Under the pieces are notes generated by a model. That model was not told the DNA's origin. It saw only the letters and a list, made by a program, of their open reading frames with translations, and did no database searches. DNA of 64,000 nt. Source: an uncultured Oscillibacter sp. GTDB taxonomy: Bacteria > Bacillota > Clostridia > Oscillospirales > Oscillospiraceae. The translations under genes were made by a program, and so were the position numbers. The stretch lies in contig CAJUMX010000005.1 of NCBI GenBank assembly GCA_910587705.1, forward strand, positions 120,773 to 184,772, written 5' to 3'. Positions 1-8,727 of this stretch are shown here, in pieces (position 1 is the first letter of the stretch; the number at the start of each line of letters is the position of its first letter).

Positions 1-51
1 GAGGTCTCCCCCTACTACAGCGCCTACACCATTCCCGCCGGGACCTATTGA
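1..51 (+). CDS. C-terminal end of a gene, probably TAXI-type TRAP solute receptor (partial)
   Basis: Only the last 16 codons are in the window; the reading frame ends in PYYSAYTIPAGTY and TGA. The IPAGTY stretch resembles a segment that TAXI-family TRAP solute-binding proteins carry well before their C terminus, and the next gene is a fused TRAP permease, so a periplasmic-type (lipoprotein) solute receptor is the natural guess. If the alignment is right, the protein stops roughly 70-90 residues early and could be truncated. With so few residues this is an inference, not an identification. Confidence 0.45.
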   Translation, partial: EVSPYYSAYTIPAGTY

Positions 52-70
52 TTTTTCCCCTCGCCATTCC

Positions 71-140
71 CGGCAAGGGCCGCTTCAAGCGGCCCTTGCC
101 GCATTGAAAGGGCAGCCGTCTGCCGCCCCTTCAATACGGC
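71..140 (+). promoter_or_regulatory. Two consecutive stem-loops between receptor and permease genes
   Basis: The first is a perfect 15 bp stem (71-85 with 87-101, one-base loop as drawn). The second pairs ATTGAAAGGGCAG (103-115) imperfectly with 120-135, closed by GCC/GGC outside. Neither is followed by a T-run, so they look more like mRNA-stabilising or attenuating hairpins than a full terminator. Such structures commonly allow a binding protein to be made in excess over its permease. Confidence 0.5.
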
Positions 141-188
141 AAGGACCCTGTTTTCGTTGTGTTTATTTTAATCAAGGAGTACGATTCT

Positions 189-2228
189 ATGAGCGAGAAA
201 GACAAGAAGAACCTCCCCGACGTGGAAATCGGCACGGCGGCGGACATGGACGAGGTTATGCGGAAGTATGACCGGGAATCCGCCACCCGCATCTGGGAGG
301 GGAAGCCCAAGGCCGTGGTCAGCGTGGTCATGGCCCTGTTCTCCCTGTACTGCATCTGGTCCACCCTCCGCTGCACCTGGGATATGCCCATCCGGCTCAG
401 CTCCTTCCTGGGGCTCATCATCGTCATGGGCTACCTGACCTATCCCGCCCGGAAGGACCACGTAAAGCCCAACTCCATGCCCTGGTATGACATTGTTCTG
501 ATGTTCCTGGGGGCGGGCTCCTTCTTCTATTACTGCGTGAACTACAAATCCCTGGTCATGGTCATCACCAGCGCGGGCAAGATCAATCCCGCCAGCGAAA
601 CCGCCATTCCAAACGCCTGGTTCTATCTGGTCATCGGCGTGGTGGCGGTCCTCTGTCTGGCAGAGCTCTGCCGCCGCTGCGTGGGGCTTCCCATTCTCTG
701 CGTGGTGGGCGTACTGCTGGTGTACACCTTTGCCAGCGGCCAGAACCTGGCTCGGGTAGTCTACACCCTGTTCTATGGCACCTCCGGCGTCATGGCCACC
801 CCCATCCAGGTCTGCGCCAAGTTCATCGCCGTGTTCATCATCTTCGGGGCCTTCCTGGAGCGGACGGGCATCTCCAGCTTCTTCATCGACCTCGCCAACT
901 CCCTGGCGGGCAGCACCTCCGGCGGTCCCGCCAAGGTGGCGGTCATCTCCTCCGCCCTCTGCGGCATGGTGTCCGGTTCCTCCGTGGGCAACACCGTCAC
1001 CACCGGCTCCGTCACCATCCCTATGATGAAGCGCACCGGCTATCAGGGCGAATTTGCCGGAGCTGTGGAGGCGGCGGCCTCCACCGGCGGGCAGATCATG
1101 CCCCCCATCATGGGCGCGGCGGCCTTCCTCATGGCGGAGTATATGGATACCACCTACGCCAACGTGGCGGTAAAGGCCATCCTCCCCGCCCTGCTGTACT
1201 TCACCGGCATCTTCCTGGCGGTCCATCTGGAGGCCCGCCGTCTGAATCTGAAAGGCATCCCCCGGGACCAGCTTCCTAAGTTCGGTATTTTGATCCGCAG
1301 CATCTACCTGCTGCTTCCTCTGGTGGTGCTGGTGTGGATGGTCTCCACCGGCACCCGGACCCTCCAGTACTCCGCCTCCATTGCCATCCTGCTGGCAATT
1401 CTGGTGAGCCTGCCCCATATCTTCGCGGACAGCCGTGCCCAGCGCAACGAGGGCGGGGCGGTCCGTTTCGGGAAAAACACCGCCGCTATGATCGTCAATT
1501 CCCTGGAGGCCGGTGGACGGAGCTGCATCACCGTGGCCGTGGCCTGCTCCATGGCGGGCATGGTGGCCGGGTGCATCACGGTGACGGGCCTTGCCTCCAA
1601 GCTGATCAACGCTGTCGTAAACATCAGCGGCATGGTCCCCAACGAGGCCCTGTCCCTGTTCATCGCCCTGTTTTTGACCATGCTCTGCTGCATCGTCCTG
1701 GGCATGGGCGTGCCCACCACGGCCAACTACTGCATCATGGCCTCCACCTGTGCCCCCATTCTGATTCAACTGGGCATCGGCAAGATTCCCGCCCACTTCT
1801 TTGTCTTTTACTTCGGCATTGTGGCGGACATCACGCCCCCCGTGGCCCTGGCGGCCTACGCGGGCAGCGCCATTGCCAAATCTGACCCCATGAAAACCGG
1901 CGTCAACGCCACCAAGCTGGCCATCGCCGCCTTCATCGTCCCCTATATCTTCGCCTACAGCCCGGCCATGCTCTTCGTGGACGTGACCAGCGTGTTCCAG
2001 GTGATACAAATTGTCGTCAGCGCGCTGCTGGGCATCTTCGGCGTGGCCGCGGCGCTGAACGGCTTCCTCTTCCGGCCCATTCCCAAGTGGATGCGGCTGG
2101 CCCTGGTCATCGCGGGCCTTGCCATGATGGTTCCCGGCTCCGCCACGGATGTGGTGGGCCTTGCCGCCCTGGCCATTCTGCTGTTCTATCAGAAATCCAT
2201 GGCGAAGAAGGACGCAGCCAACGCCTGA
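189..2228 (+). CDS. TRAP transporter, fused small/large permease subunits (DctQ-DctM, TAXI type)
   Basis: A 679-residue polytopic membrane protein that would carry out Na+/H+-driven uptake of an organic acid delivered by a TAXI receptor. The N-terminal third has about four membrane spans (small-subunit part) and the rest is the DctM-like large subunit with glycine/serine-rich re-entrant segments such as SGSSVGNTVTTGSVTIP (around residues 270-290) and GQIMPPIMGAAAF. The size and fusion match the 4TM/12TM single-polypeptide TAXI permeases. The ATG at 189 is chosen because AAGGAG lies at 174-179; an upstream in-frame GTG at 159 has no such site. The preceding gene is its likely receptor; a terminator follows. 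The substrate cannot be read from sequence. Confidence 0.93.
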   Translation: MSEKDKKNLPDVEIGTAADMDEVMRKYDRESATRIWEGKPKAVVSVVMALFSLYCIWSTLRCTWDMPIRLSSFLGLIIVMGYLTYPARKDHVKPNSMPWYDIVLMFLGAGSFFYYCVNYKSLVMVITSAGKINPASETAIPNAWFYLVIGVVAVLCLAELCRRCVGLPILCVVGVLLVYTFASGQNLARVVYTLFYGTSGVMATPIQVCAKFIAVFIIFGAFLERTGISSFFIDLANSLAGSTSGGPAKVAVISSALCGMVSGSSVGNTVTTGSVTIPMMKRTGYQGEFAGAVEAAASTGGQIMPPIMGAAAFLMAEYMDTTYANVAVKAILPALLYFTGIFLAVHLEARRLNLKGIPRDQLPKFGILIRSIYLLLPLVVLVWMVSTGTRTLQYSASIAILLAILVSLPHIFADSRAQRNEGGAVRFGKNTAAMIVNSLEAGGRSCITVAVACSMAGMVAGCITVTGLASKLINAVVNISGMVPNEALSLFIALFLTMLCCIVLGMGVPTTANYCIMASTCAPILIQLGIGKIPAHFFVFYFGIVADITPPVALAAYAGSAIAKSDPMKTGVNATKLAIAAFIVPYIFAYSPAMLFVDVTSVFQVIQIVVSALLGIFGVAAALNGFLFRPIPKWMRLALVIAGLAMMVPGSATDVVGLAALAILLFYQKSMAKKDAANA

Positions 2229-2236
2229 CCTTTCGC

Positions 2237-2265
2237 AAAAACCGCCCCGCTTCGGGGCGGTTTTT
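2237..2265 (+). terminator. Rho-independent terminator after TRAP permease
   Basis: A 13 bp stem AAAAACCGCCCCG / CGGGGCGGTTTTT with a 3-base loop and a T-run starts nine bases after the stop codon. The A-run on the 5' side could make it work in both directions, but only the + strand gene is near. Confidence 0.9.
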
Positions 2266-2445
2266 CCCTGAAACGGCCCCTTGACGGAAATGTGCGCCTC
2301 TGCTTCCATATTTTTGTACAAGATTTTCCGAAACCTTTCCAGCCCTTCTCCCGTCTAACCTTTATAGGGCTCAAACCCAAATCTTATGAAAATCTTAAGA
2401 AATCTGTAACCGTTTTGTTGTTGTTTTCCCCAGCGAACTGTTCTA

Positions 2446-2458
2446 GTATCAATGATAC
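2446..2458. promoter_or_regulatory. Perfect palindrome in the leader region of the MacA-like operon
   Basis: GTATCA-A-TGATAC is a perfect 6 bp inverted repeat 98 bp before the start codon of the adaptor gene. The surrounding 2266-2555 stretch is AT-richer than the genes and holds no ORF; a weak promoter pair TTGTTT/TAGTAT overlaps the palindrome. This would suit a repressor site controlling the exporter, but no regulator gene lies next to it. Confidence 0.35.
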
Positions 2459-2555
2459 AGTTATGATGCCAGACCCTGTTATCCTGTCCCTGGGTCACCA
2501 CAGCGGCGGATTCCGCCGTTTCAGGAAATTCATCCAACCATGAAGGAGAAAGCCT

Positions 2556-4256
2556 ATGTCAGAAGTCATGGATCGCGAACAGCAGACCGGGACCGTTCAG
2601 GCGGCCCCCGAGGCGGCTCCGCCTCCCGCGCCGGAAGCGGAAAAGACCTCCCTTTGGAAGAAGTGGAAGGGAATGCCCCGAAAGAAGCGGCGAAAAATTG
2701 TCCGGTGGTTCCTCACCCTTCTGATTCTCACCGCCATCGGCCTGGGGGTCTGGAAATTCCTGTCCGCTAAGAAAGGCGGCGACGAAACCGAGATACTCAC
2801 CGACGTGGTGCAGTACAACTCCATTACCTCCACGGTGGAGGGTAGCGGACTGACCAAGGCCAAGGACAGCGAAACCATTACCATCGCCACCACGGGAACC
2901 GTGTCCGAGGTCTTTGTCAGCGAGGGCGACACCGTGGAGCCGGGCACCCCTCTCTTCGTCATCGACTCCGACGCCGCCCGCTCCGCCGTGGACAAGGCCC
3001 GGCAGGACGTGCTGGGCCGGGAGAAGCAGCTCAACGCCCTTTTGAAGGACGTGGCGGGCCTCAACCTGGCGGCGGGCTACTCCGGCAAGCTGATGGAGGT
3101 GGTGGACCTGAACCCCGGGGACACCATCAGCAAGGAGCAGAAGCTGGCCGTGCTGGCGGACGACACCCGTTTGCGGCTCACCCAGTACTACAGCTACGCC
3201 TATGAGGGCATGATTTACCAGGGCCAGAGCATGGACGTGTCCATCCCCGCCCTGATGAGCTCCCTCCCCGGCACGGTGGAGGCGGTCCACATGGTCAGCC
3301 GCATCACGCCGGAGGGCACCAAGCTCTTCTCCGCCGATATTTTGGTGGAGAACGAGGGGGCCCTTACCGCCGAGATGGCGGCCTCCGCCACCGTGACCAC
3401 GGAGGAGGGCGAGACCATCTATCCCTATGAGCCCGGGAAGCTGGAGTACTACCGCACCGGCGATCTGAAATCCACTGTCAACGGCACCGTCCTCTCCAGC
3501 TCCCTGGTGGACTTCCTCCAGGTCACCGCCGGGCAGGTCCTGGTCCGGGTGGACGGAGAGGACAGCGAGGCGGAGATCTACTCCGCCCAGCAGAGCCTGG
3601 ACGAGGCCCAGAAGGAGCTGGAGACTGCCGAGAAAAACCTGGCCAACTGCTCCGCCGTGGCCTCCATCGCGGGCAAGGTCATTGGCCTGACCATGAAGCC
3701 CGGAGACGAAATCGCCGCCAACACCACGGTGGTTACCATTTCCGACACCTCCTCCCTGATGGTCAACGCCACGGTGGACGAGCGGAACGTCAGCGCCGTC
3801 CAGGTAGGGACCATGGTGGAGCTGGACCAGTGGGGCACCATGGCAATGGGCACGGTGGAGAGCGTCAGCCTCTCCAGCACCATCAACAACGGCGTGGCGA
3901 CCTATCCCATGGTGATCTCGGTGGACAACACGGAAGAAACCCTCCAGGTCAACAGCTACATCAACTACAAGCTCACCGCCAGCGAAAACGACAACTGCCT
4001 GGTGCTGCCCCTCCAGTCCGTGCGCACCGTCTCCACCGAGGAGGGCGAGAGCCTGACGGTGGTCTACGTCAAGGGCGACCGGCCGGACAACGTGGTGGAA
4101 AACATCATGGCCGACGAGACGATTCCCGAGGGCTTCTGGCCTGTGGCCGTGGAAATCGGCATCTCCGACAACTACAACGTGGAAATCAAGTCCGGCGTGG
4201 AGGAAGGCACCGAGGTCTTTACCCAGATTCAGACGGCCAACCCCTGGGGTTACTGA
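2556..4256 (+). CDS. MacA/HlyD-type periplasmic adaptor of an ABC exporter
   Basis: A 566-residue membrane-fusion protein. A charged N-terminal cytoplasmic tail (about 45 residues) is followed by one membrane span (about residues 50-70, WFLTLLILTAIGLGVWKF), then an extracytoplasmic region with lipoyl-like beta segments (GTVSEVFVSEGDTVEPGTP), a coiled-coil hairpin (SAQQSLDEAQKELETAEK) and beta-barrel repeats. In Firmicutes such proteins stabilise MacB-type ABC exporters or help move peptides. GAAGGAG at 2542-2548 sets the ATG. It is longer than a usual MacA (~370), with an apparently duplicated lipoyl/barrel region. The ATPase start follows its stop by one base, so the three genes form one operon. 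Confidence 0.85.
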   Translation: MSEVMDREQQTGTVQAAPEAAPPPAPEAEKTSLWKKWKGMPRKKRRKIVRWFLTLLILTAIGLGVWKFLSAKKGGDETEILTDVVQYNSITSTVEGSGLTKAKDSETITIATTGTVSEVFVSEGDTVEPGTPLFVIDSDAARSAVDKARQDVLGREKQLNALLKDVAGLNLAAGYSGKLMEVVDLNPGDTISKEQKLAVLADDTRLRLTQYYSYAYEGMIYQGQSMDVSIPALMSSLPGTVEAVHMVSRITPEGTKLFSADILVENEGALTAEMAASATVTTEEGETIYPYEPGKLEYYRTGDLKSTVNGTVLSSSLVDFLQVTAGQVLVRVDGEDSEAEIYSAQQSLDEAQKELETAEKNLANCSAVASIAGKVIGLTMKPGDEIAANTTVVTISDTSSLMVNATVDERNVSAVQVGTMVELDQWGTMAMGTVESVSLSSTINNGVATYPMVISVDNTEETLQVNSYINYKLTASENDNCLVLPLQSVRTVSTEEGESLTVVYVKGDRPDNVVENIMADETIPEGFWPVAVEIGISDNYNVEIKSGVEEGTEVFTQIQTANPWGY

Positions 4257-4257
4257 T

Positions 4258-4959
4258 ATGGCAAATCTGATTGAATTGAAAAATATCTTCAAGATCTACG
4301 GCGAGGGTCTTGAAAGCGAGGTCCGGGCCCTGGACGGGGTTTCCCTCACCATACAGCGGGGGGAATTCGTGGCCATTGTGGGCCAGTCCGGCTCCGGCAA
4401 GTCCACCATGATGAACGTCCTGGGCTGCCTGGACATCCCCACCCGGGGGGACTACCTCCTGGACGGCACCGACGTCCGGGAGCTGACGGACACGGAGCTC
4501 AGCCGCATCCGCAACAAGGAGATCGGCTTCATCTTCCAGCAGTACAACCTGATCCAGACCCTAACGGTGCTGGAAAATGTGGAGCTGCCCCTGATTTACC
4601 AGGGCATCCGGGCGGACGACCGCTATGACATGGCCCTGGAGGCCCTGGACCGGGTGGGCCTTTCCAAGCGCGTGAAGCACAAGCCCACGGAGATGTCCGG
4701 CGGCCAGCAGCAGCGGGTGGCCATCGCCCGGGCCATCGCCACCAAACCCCCCATCATCATGGCCGACGAGCCCACCGGCGCCCTGGACTCCCGGACGGGC
4801 CACGAGGTGCTGGAGTTCCTCCAGCAGCTCAACCGGGAGGGCACCACCGTCATCCTCATCACCCACGACAACGGAATCGCCGCCACGGCCCGGCGTTGCG
4901 TGCGCCTCACCGACGGGAAAATCGTGGAGGACAAGGAACAGGAGGTGGACTGGTTTTGA
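4258..4959 (+). CDS. ABC transporter ATP-binding protein (MacB/LolD family)
   Basis: A 233-residue ATPase with Walker A GQSGSGKST (about residue 41), Q-loop IFQQYNLI, signature SGGQQQR, Walker B IIMADEPTGALD and the switch His in ILITHD. The extended sequence before the signature and the lack of a membrane domain place it in the LolD/MacB-type group that pairs with four-span FtsX-like permeases. The gene starts one base after the adaptor stop and overlaps the permease start, implying translational coupling and equal expression. Confidence 0.95.
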   Translation: MANLIELKNIFKIYGEGLESEVRALDGVSLTIQRGEFVAIVGQSGSGKSTMMNVLGCLDIPTRGDYLLDGTDVRELTDTELSRIRNKEIGFIFQQYNLIQTLTVLENVELPLIYQGIRADDRYDMALEALDRVGLSKRVKHKPTEMSGGQQQRVAIARAIATKPPIIMADEPTGALDSRTGHEVLEFLQQLNREGTTVILITHDNGIAATARRCVRLTDGKIVEDKEQEVDWF

Positions 4960-6215
4960 ACATCCGTCAGGCAGTGAAAATGGCCTGGAAGTCCATCATC
5001 GGCAAAAAGGGCCGCTCCATGCTGACCATGCTGGGCGTCATCATCGGCATCGCGGCGGTCATGACCATCGTCTCGGTCATGACCGGCTACGCGGCGAAAA
5101 CCATGGAGCAGTTCTCCGCCATGGGCAGCAACAAAATCACAGTCAACATCTACAGCTATATGTACGAGGTGGACGAAAACGGAAACATGGTCAGCTCCGG
5201 CAAGGACTACTTTCCAGACCTTTACTCCTACTGCAAGTCCATCCCCCAGTACATCGTGGGCATCACGCCGGAGGCCTACGCCAATGTCAACGTGGTCTAC
5301 GGCACCAAAAACTCCGCGAACTTTCAATGGGACTGGGAAACCCAGACCGGCCAGCAGGCTCCCTCCGTGTATTATGTCAGCGCCCAATACAGCGCCTGCA
5401 ACAATCTGACCGTTTCCAAGGGCCGGGATTTGGGGGAGCTGGACGTGGAGCGGTACAACCAGGTCTGCGTCCTGGGCTCCCAGGCGGCGGAGGCGTTCTT
5501 CGACTCCGCGGACCCGGTGGGCAAGGTTCTCCAGCTTAACGGGCAGAGCTTTGAGGTGGTGGGCGTCTACTCCCCTCGCGTTACGGGAAGCGAGGCCCAG
5601 AGCAGCTTCATCGACAACTTCATCCTCCTGCCCTATACCGCCCGCCGGCTGCTGGGAGGCGACCGGATTGAGAATTTTATCATCAAGGCCAAGGACGGCG
5701 TTTCCACCACGGAAGTGGCTACCCGTGTCCGGGGCTTCTTGAAGGGCCTGGTAGACCCGGCCACAGGGGACTCCTACGTCAGCCCCGACGACCGCTGGCA
5801 GCAGAGCATGAACGAGCAGATGGGCATGATCTCCCTGGTGCTGGGCGGCATCGCCGCCATTTCCCTGCTGGTGGGCGGCATCGGCATCATGAACATCATG
5901 CTGGTGACGGTGACGGAGCGGACCAGGGAAATCGGCATCCGCCGGGCCATCGGCGCCCAGCGGAGCTCCATCGTCACCCAGTTTTTGATCGAGGCGGCCA
6001 TGCTCTGCGGCATCGGCGGCATCATCGGCATTTTAATCGGCACCCTGGGCTGCTACGTGGCGGGAAATCTGCTGTTTAAAATGACCATTTACCCCTCCGC
6101 CAGCGTGACAGCCGGGGCCCTGGGGTTCTCCGTGCTGCTGGGATTGATCTTCGGCAGCTACCCCGCCATCAAGGCGTCCAAGCTCCAGCCGGTGGAGGCC
6201 CTCCGGGCCGAGTAA
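4956..6215 (+). CDS. MacB-type ABC transporter permease (FtsX-like)
   Basis: A 419-residue permease: one N-terminal span (about residues 22-45), a large extracytoplasmic MacB_PCD domain, then three C-terminal spans of the FtsX family with the conserved GIMNIMLVTVTERTREIG loop. It would couple ATP hydrolysis by the upstream ATPase to export of a peptide, lipid or antibiotic. I place the start at TTG 4956, which overlaps the ATPase stop (TTGA) and has AGGAGGTGG eight bases upstream; a frame-open region further upstream lies inside the ATPase gene and has no ribosome site. Confidence 0.9.
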   Translation: MNIRQAVKMAWKSIIGKKGRSMLTMLGVIIGIAAVMTIVSVMTGYAAKTMEQFSAMGSNKITVNIYSYMYEVDENGNMVSSGKDYFPDLYSYCKSIPQYIVGITPEAYANVNVVYGTKNSANFQWDWETQTGQQAPSVYYVSAQYSACNNLTVSKGRDLGELDVERYNQVCVLGSQAAEAFFDSADPVGKVLQLNGQSFEVVGVYSPRVTGSEAQSSFIDNFILLPYTARRLLGGDRIENFIIKAKDGVSTTEVATRVRGFLKGLVDPATGDSYVSPDDRWQQSMNEQMGMISLVLGGIAAISLLVGGIGIMNIMLVTVTERTREIGIRRAIGAQRSSIVTQFLIEAAMLCGIGGIIGILIGTLGCYVAGNLLFKMTIYPSASVTAGALGFSVLLGLIFGSYPAIKASKLQPVEALRAE

Positions 6216-6289
6216 TTCCCGTCTGGCGGATTCAGCCTCCGCCCAGGCAAGCCGGTATTCCTGAAATTCCATTCAAGTGGAGGAAGATT

Positions 6290-8587
6290 ATGAAAAAACG
6301 CATCTTGTCCCTGCTGCTCCTGGCGGCCATGGCGGCGTCCCTGCTGGTCCTGCCCGCCCAGGCCGCGCCGCCCGCAAACCGCTTTTACGATTTGAACGGC
6401 GACGCTTACGCCCAGGTGGAGTCCCTGCGGCTCATGGGCATCATGGACGGCTTTTCCGACGGAAATTTCCGTCCCAACGGCCAGCTCACCCGGGCCCAGT
6501 TCTGCAAGATGGTGGTCTGCGCCCTGAACGCCGAGGACGAGCTGGGCCTTTACCGCACCGTCACCGTCTATCCGGATGTGAAGCCCTCCCACTGGGCGGC
6601 GGCCTATATCAACATGGCCTCCAAGGGGAAGAACGCCATCTCCGGCTTCTCCGACGGCAAGTTCTACCCGGACCGCACCGTCACCCTGGGGCAGGCGGCC
6701 ACCATCCTCCTCCGGGTCCTGGGGTATAAGGACGAGAACATCGGCGGCGTGTGGCCGGACAGCTATTTGTCCTTCGCCGCCTCCATCGGCCTCACCGACG
6801 GGGTGGACACCACCAGGGGCAACTCCCCTCTCAGCCGGAGCGACGCCGCCATCCTCTTCAACAACCTCCTCCGGGCGGACGTCCAGGGGGATAAGACCGT
6901 CAGCAACTTCCTCACCGCCGCCGGTCTGACCACCAAGGCCGACATGGTTCTGGTGTCCTCCAACGCCCGGGGCCCCGACGGCAAGGAAACCGCCATGCTC
7001 TTCTCCGATGGCTCCGTTTACCAAATGGCCGGGGACAAGGCCTCCAACGGCTCCCTCAACGGCCTGAAGGGCACGCTGGTGCTGGAGGGTCAAAAGGTCC
7101 GCACCTTCCTCCCCGACGCGCTGGGCGTCAGCCGGGTCATCACCGTGCTCAAGGCCGAGGCCAACCAGATTACGGACCGCTCCGGAAGCAAGTACATGGT
7201 CACCAGCGGCACCAAGGTCTATCGCAACAGCGCGGAAACCACCTGGAGCGAGGCCCGGTCCTGGGTGAATCCCGGCACGTCTTTGACCCTTTACCTGGGC
7301 ACCGCCGGGAATGTGGAATTCATCTTCATCGGCGGAGGCGACAGCTCCACCGAGGCGGTCATTGTCTACGAGAAAAATTCCGTCAAGGGCTTTGACGCCC
7401 TGACCGGGGGCGTGGGAGGCTATACCATCTACAAAAACGGCTGCCGGGCCAATGCCAAGGATATGCGCCCCTATGACGTGGCCACCTATGCCAGCTCTAC
7501 TAACACCATCCGGGTCTGCGACACCCGGCTGACGGGCTACTACGAGTCCTGCACCCCCAGCCCCACGGAGCCCACCAGTATCCGGGCCCTGGGCCATGAC
7601 TTCGACGTGCTGCCCACGGCCCAGTCCACCCTGGCGAAATTCCGCCCCGGCGACCAGATCACCCTGCTTTTGACAGAGGACAACAAGGTAGCCGGCGCGG
7701 TGAAGCCCGGCACCGCCGGAGCCGGAGCCAACGCCATCGGAATTGCCACCTCCATCTCCGGCGCCAGTGCCACGGTAGAGCTCCTCTGCGGCATTGAAAT
7801 CAAGGGTTCTGTGGACCTGGGCGATCCGCTCAGCGACAAGATTACCACACTGCGTCAAGAGGAGCTGGCCCGCATGCAGAACCGTCTGGTCCGGGTCACC
7901 TCCACCGGAAAGAACACCATCGGCCTGGTCCGCCTGGGCGGCGGCGTCTCCGGCGCGCTGGACCTGGAGAAGCGCCGGCTTGGCAGCAGCAATCTGGCGG
8001 AGACCGTCAGCGTTTTCCGGTACACCGCGGATGGTATCGAAACCCTCAGTCTCAACGACCTGGGAGCCGGGCCCATCCCCAATGGCGAAATCAGCTATGC
8101 TCACACCAACTGGGCGGGACAGGTGGATATCATCGCTCTGGGCGCCGTCGGCAGAGGCGCAACCCTCTACGGGCGCACCTCCATCACCATGGACGATCGG
8201 GACGCCACGTATATCTCCATCTACAGCGATCAGGGCAAGATAGCCGGTCCTTTCCGCAGTCACTATGACATTAGCGGTGGGGTTTACGTAGCTGCCGTGG
8301 TGGACGACGCGGGCACCGGAGGCTTCTCCAGCCTCAAGCCCCTCACCGCCCTGAAAGACGTACCCAACACCGCCTGGAGCGGCGAGAGCGCCGTCACCGT
8401 GGACGGACGGAGCTACAGCATCCCCGCCTCCGTCATGGTCTACAACAAGGACAGCCGGGAGTGGATTTCCGCCTCCGAGGGCAAAAGCGCCGTGGACATT
8501 GCCCACGCCTACGCCCAAAAATGCGACATGTACGCCAGCGACGACGGCGTTATCCGCGCCATCGAGGTAGGCGGCGACTTCCGTTGA
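6290..8587 (+). CDS. Secreted S-layer homology (SLH) domain protein
   Basis: A 765-residue exported protein. Residues 1-25 form a signal peptide (MKKR then a Leu/Ala core, cleavage near AQA-AP). Three SLH repeats follow at about 30-215, with the FSDGNFRPNGQLTRAQF and FSDGKFYPDRTVT signatures, which anchor proteins to pyruvylated secondary cell-wall polymer. The remaining ~550 residues are beta-rich with no domain I recognise; SLH-plus-unknown proteins of this kind often mediate wall structure or adhesion. A GGAGG site precedes the ATG. The preceding exporter operon ends 74 bases upstream with no clear terminator, so co-transcription is possible. Confidence 0.88.
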   Translation: MKKRILSLLLLAAMAASLLVLPAQAAPPANRFYDLNGDAYAQVESLRLMGIMDGFSDGNFRPNGQLTRAQFCKMVVCALNAEDELGLYRTVTVYPDVKPSHWAAAYINMASKGKNAISGFSDGKFYPDRTVTLGQAATILLRVLGYKDENIGGVWPDSYLSFAASIGLTDGVDTTRGNSPLSRSDAAILFNNLLRADVQGDKTVSNFLTAAGLTTKADMVLVSSNARGPDGKETAMLFSDGSVYQMAGDKASNGSLNGLKGTLVLEGQKVRTFLPDALGVSRVITVLKAEANQITDRSGSKYMVTSGTKVYRNSAETTWSEARSWVNPGTSLTLYLGTAGNVEFIFIGGGDSSTEAVIVYEKNSVKGFDALTGGVGGYTIYKNGCRANAKDMRPYDVATYASSTNTIRVCDTRLTGYYESCTPSPTEPTSIRALGHDFDVLPTAQSTLAKFRPGDQITLLLTEDNKVAGAVKPGTAGAGANAIGIATSISGASATVELLCGIEIKGSVDLGDPLSDKITTLRQEELARMQNRLVRVTSTGKNTIGLVRLGGGVSGALDLEKRRLGSSNLAETVSVFRYTADGIETLSLNDLGAGPIPNGEISYAHTNWAGQVDIIALGAVGRGATLYGRTSITMDDRDATYISIYSDQGKIAGPFRSHYDISGGVYVAAVVDDAGTGGFSSLKPLTALKDVPNTAWSGESAVTVDGRSYSIPASVMVYNKDSREWISASEGKSAVDIAHAYAQKCDMYASDDGVIRAIEVGGDFR

Positions 8588-8608
8588 GGTCCTTCCCCTT
8601 CCAAAAGC

Positions 8609-8637
8609 AGCGCCCGGGCACCATGTGTCCGGGCGCT
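8609..8637 (+). terminator. Terminator after the SLH gene
   Basis: Stem AGCGCCCGG / CCGGGCGCT with an 11-base loop, followed by the pyrimidine-rich GTTCTCTCCTCTT. The tail is a poor T-run, so termination may be incomplete. Confidence 0.65.
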
Positions 8638-8656
8638 GTTCTCTCCTCTTAAGCCG

Positions 8657-8685
8657 TTGCAAAAGGGGGCGGTTTATGCTACAAT
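8657..8685 (+). promoter_or_regulatory. Sigma-A promoter for the abiH-like operon
   Basis: TTGCAA, 17 bp, TACAAT, with an extended -10 TG (TGC just before TACAAT). It lies between the SLH terminator and the abiH-like ribosome site, giving that gene its own promoter. Confidence 0.75.
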
Positions 8686-8727
8686 TTGGAAAACCGGCAA
8701 ATGGATTTACCAAAGGAGGCATACGGA

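Noticed and set aside
168..2321. 717-codon open frame opposite the TRAP permease
   Set aside because: His/Gly/Gln/Asp-rich without structure; antisense of a transmembrane gene.
2266..2445. Riboswitch in the leader of the MacA-like gene
   Set aside because: No conserved aptamer core or terminator/antiterminator pair could be drawn.
6158..8722. 854-codon open frame opposite the SLH gene
   Set aside because: Composition is shadow-like, no ribosome site, and the opposite strand has a clear signal peptide and SLH repeats.
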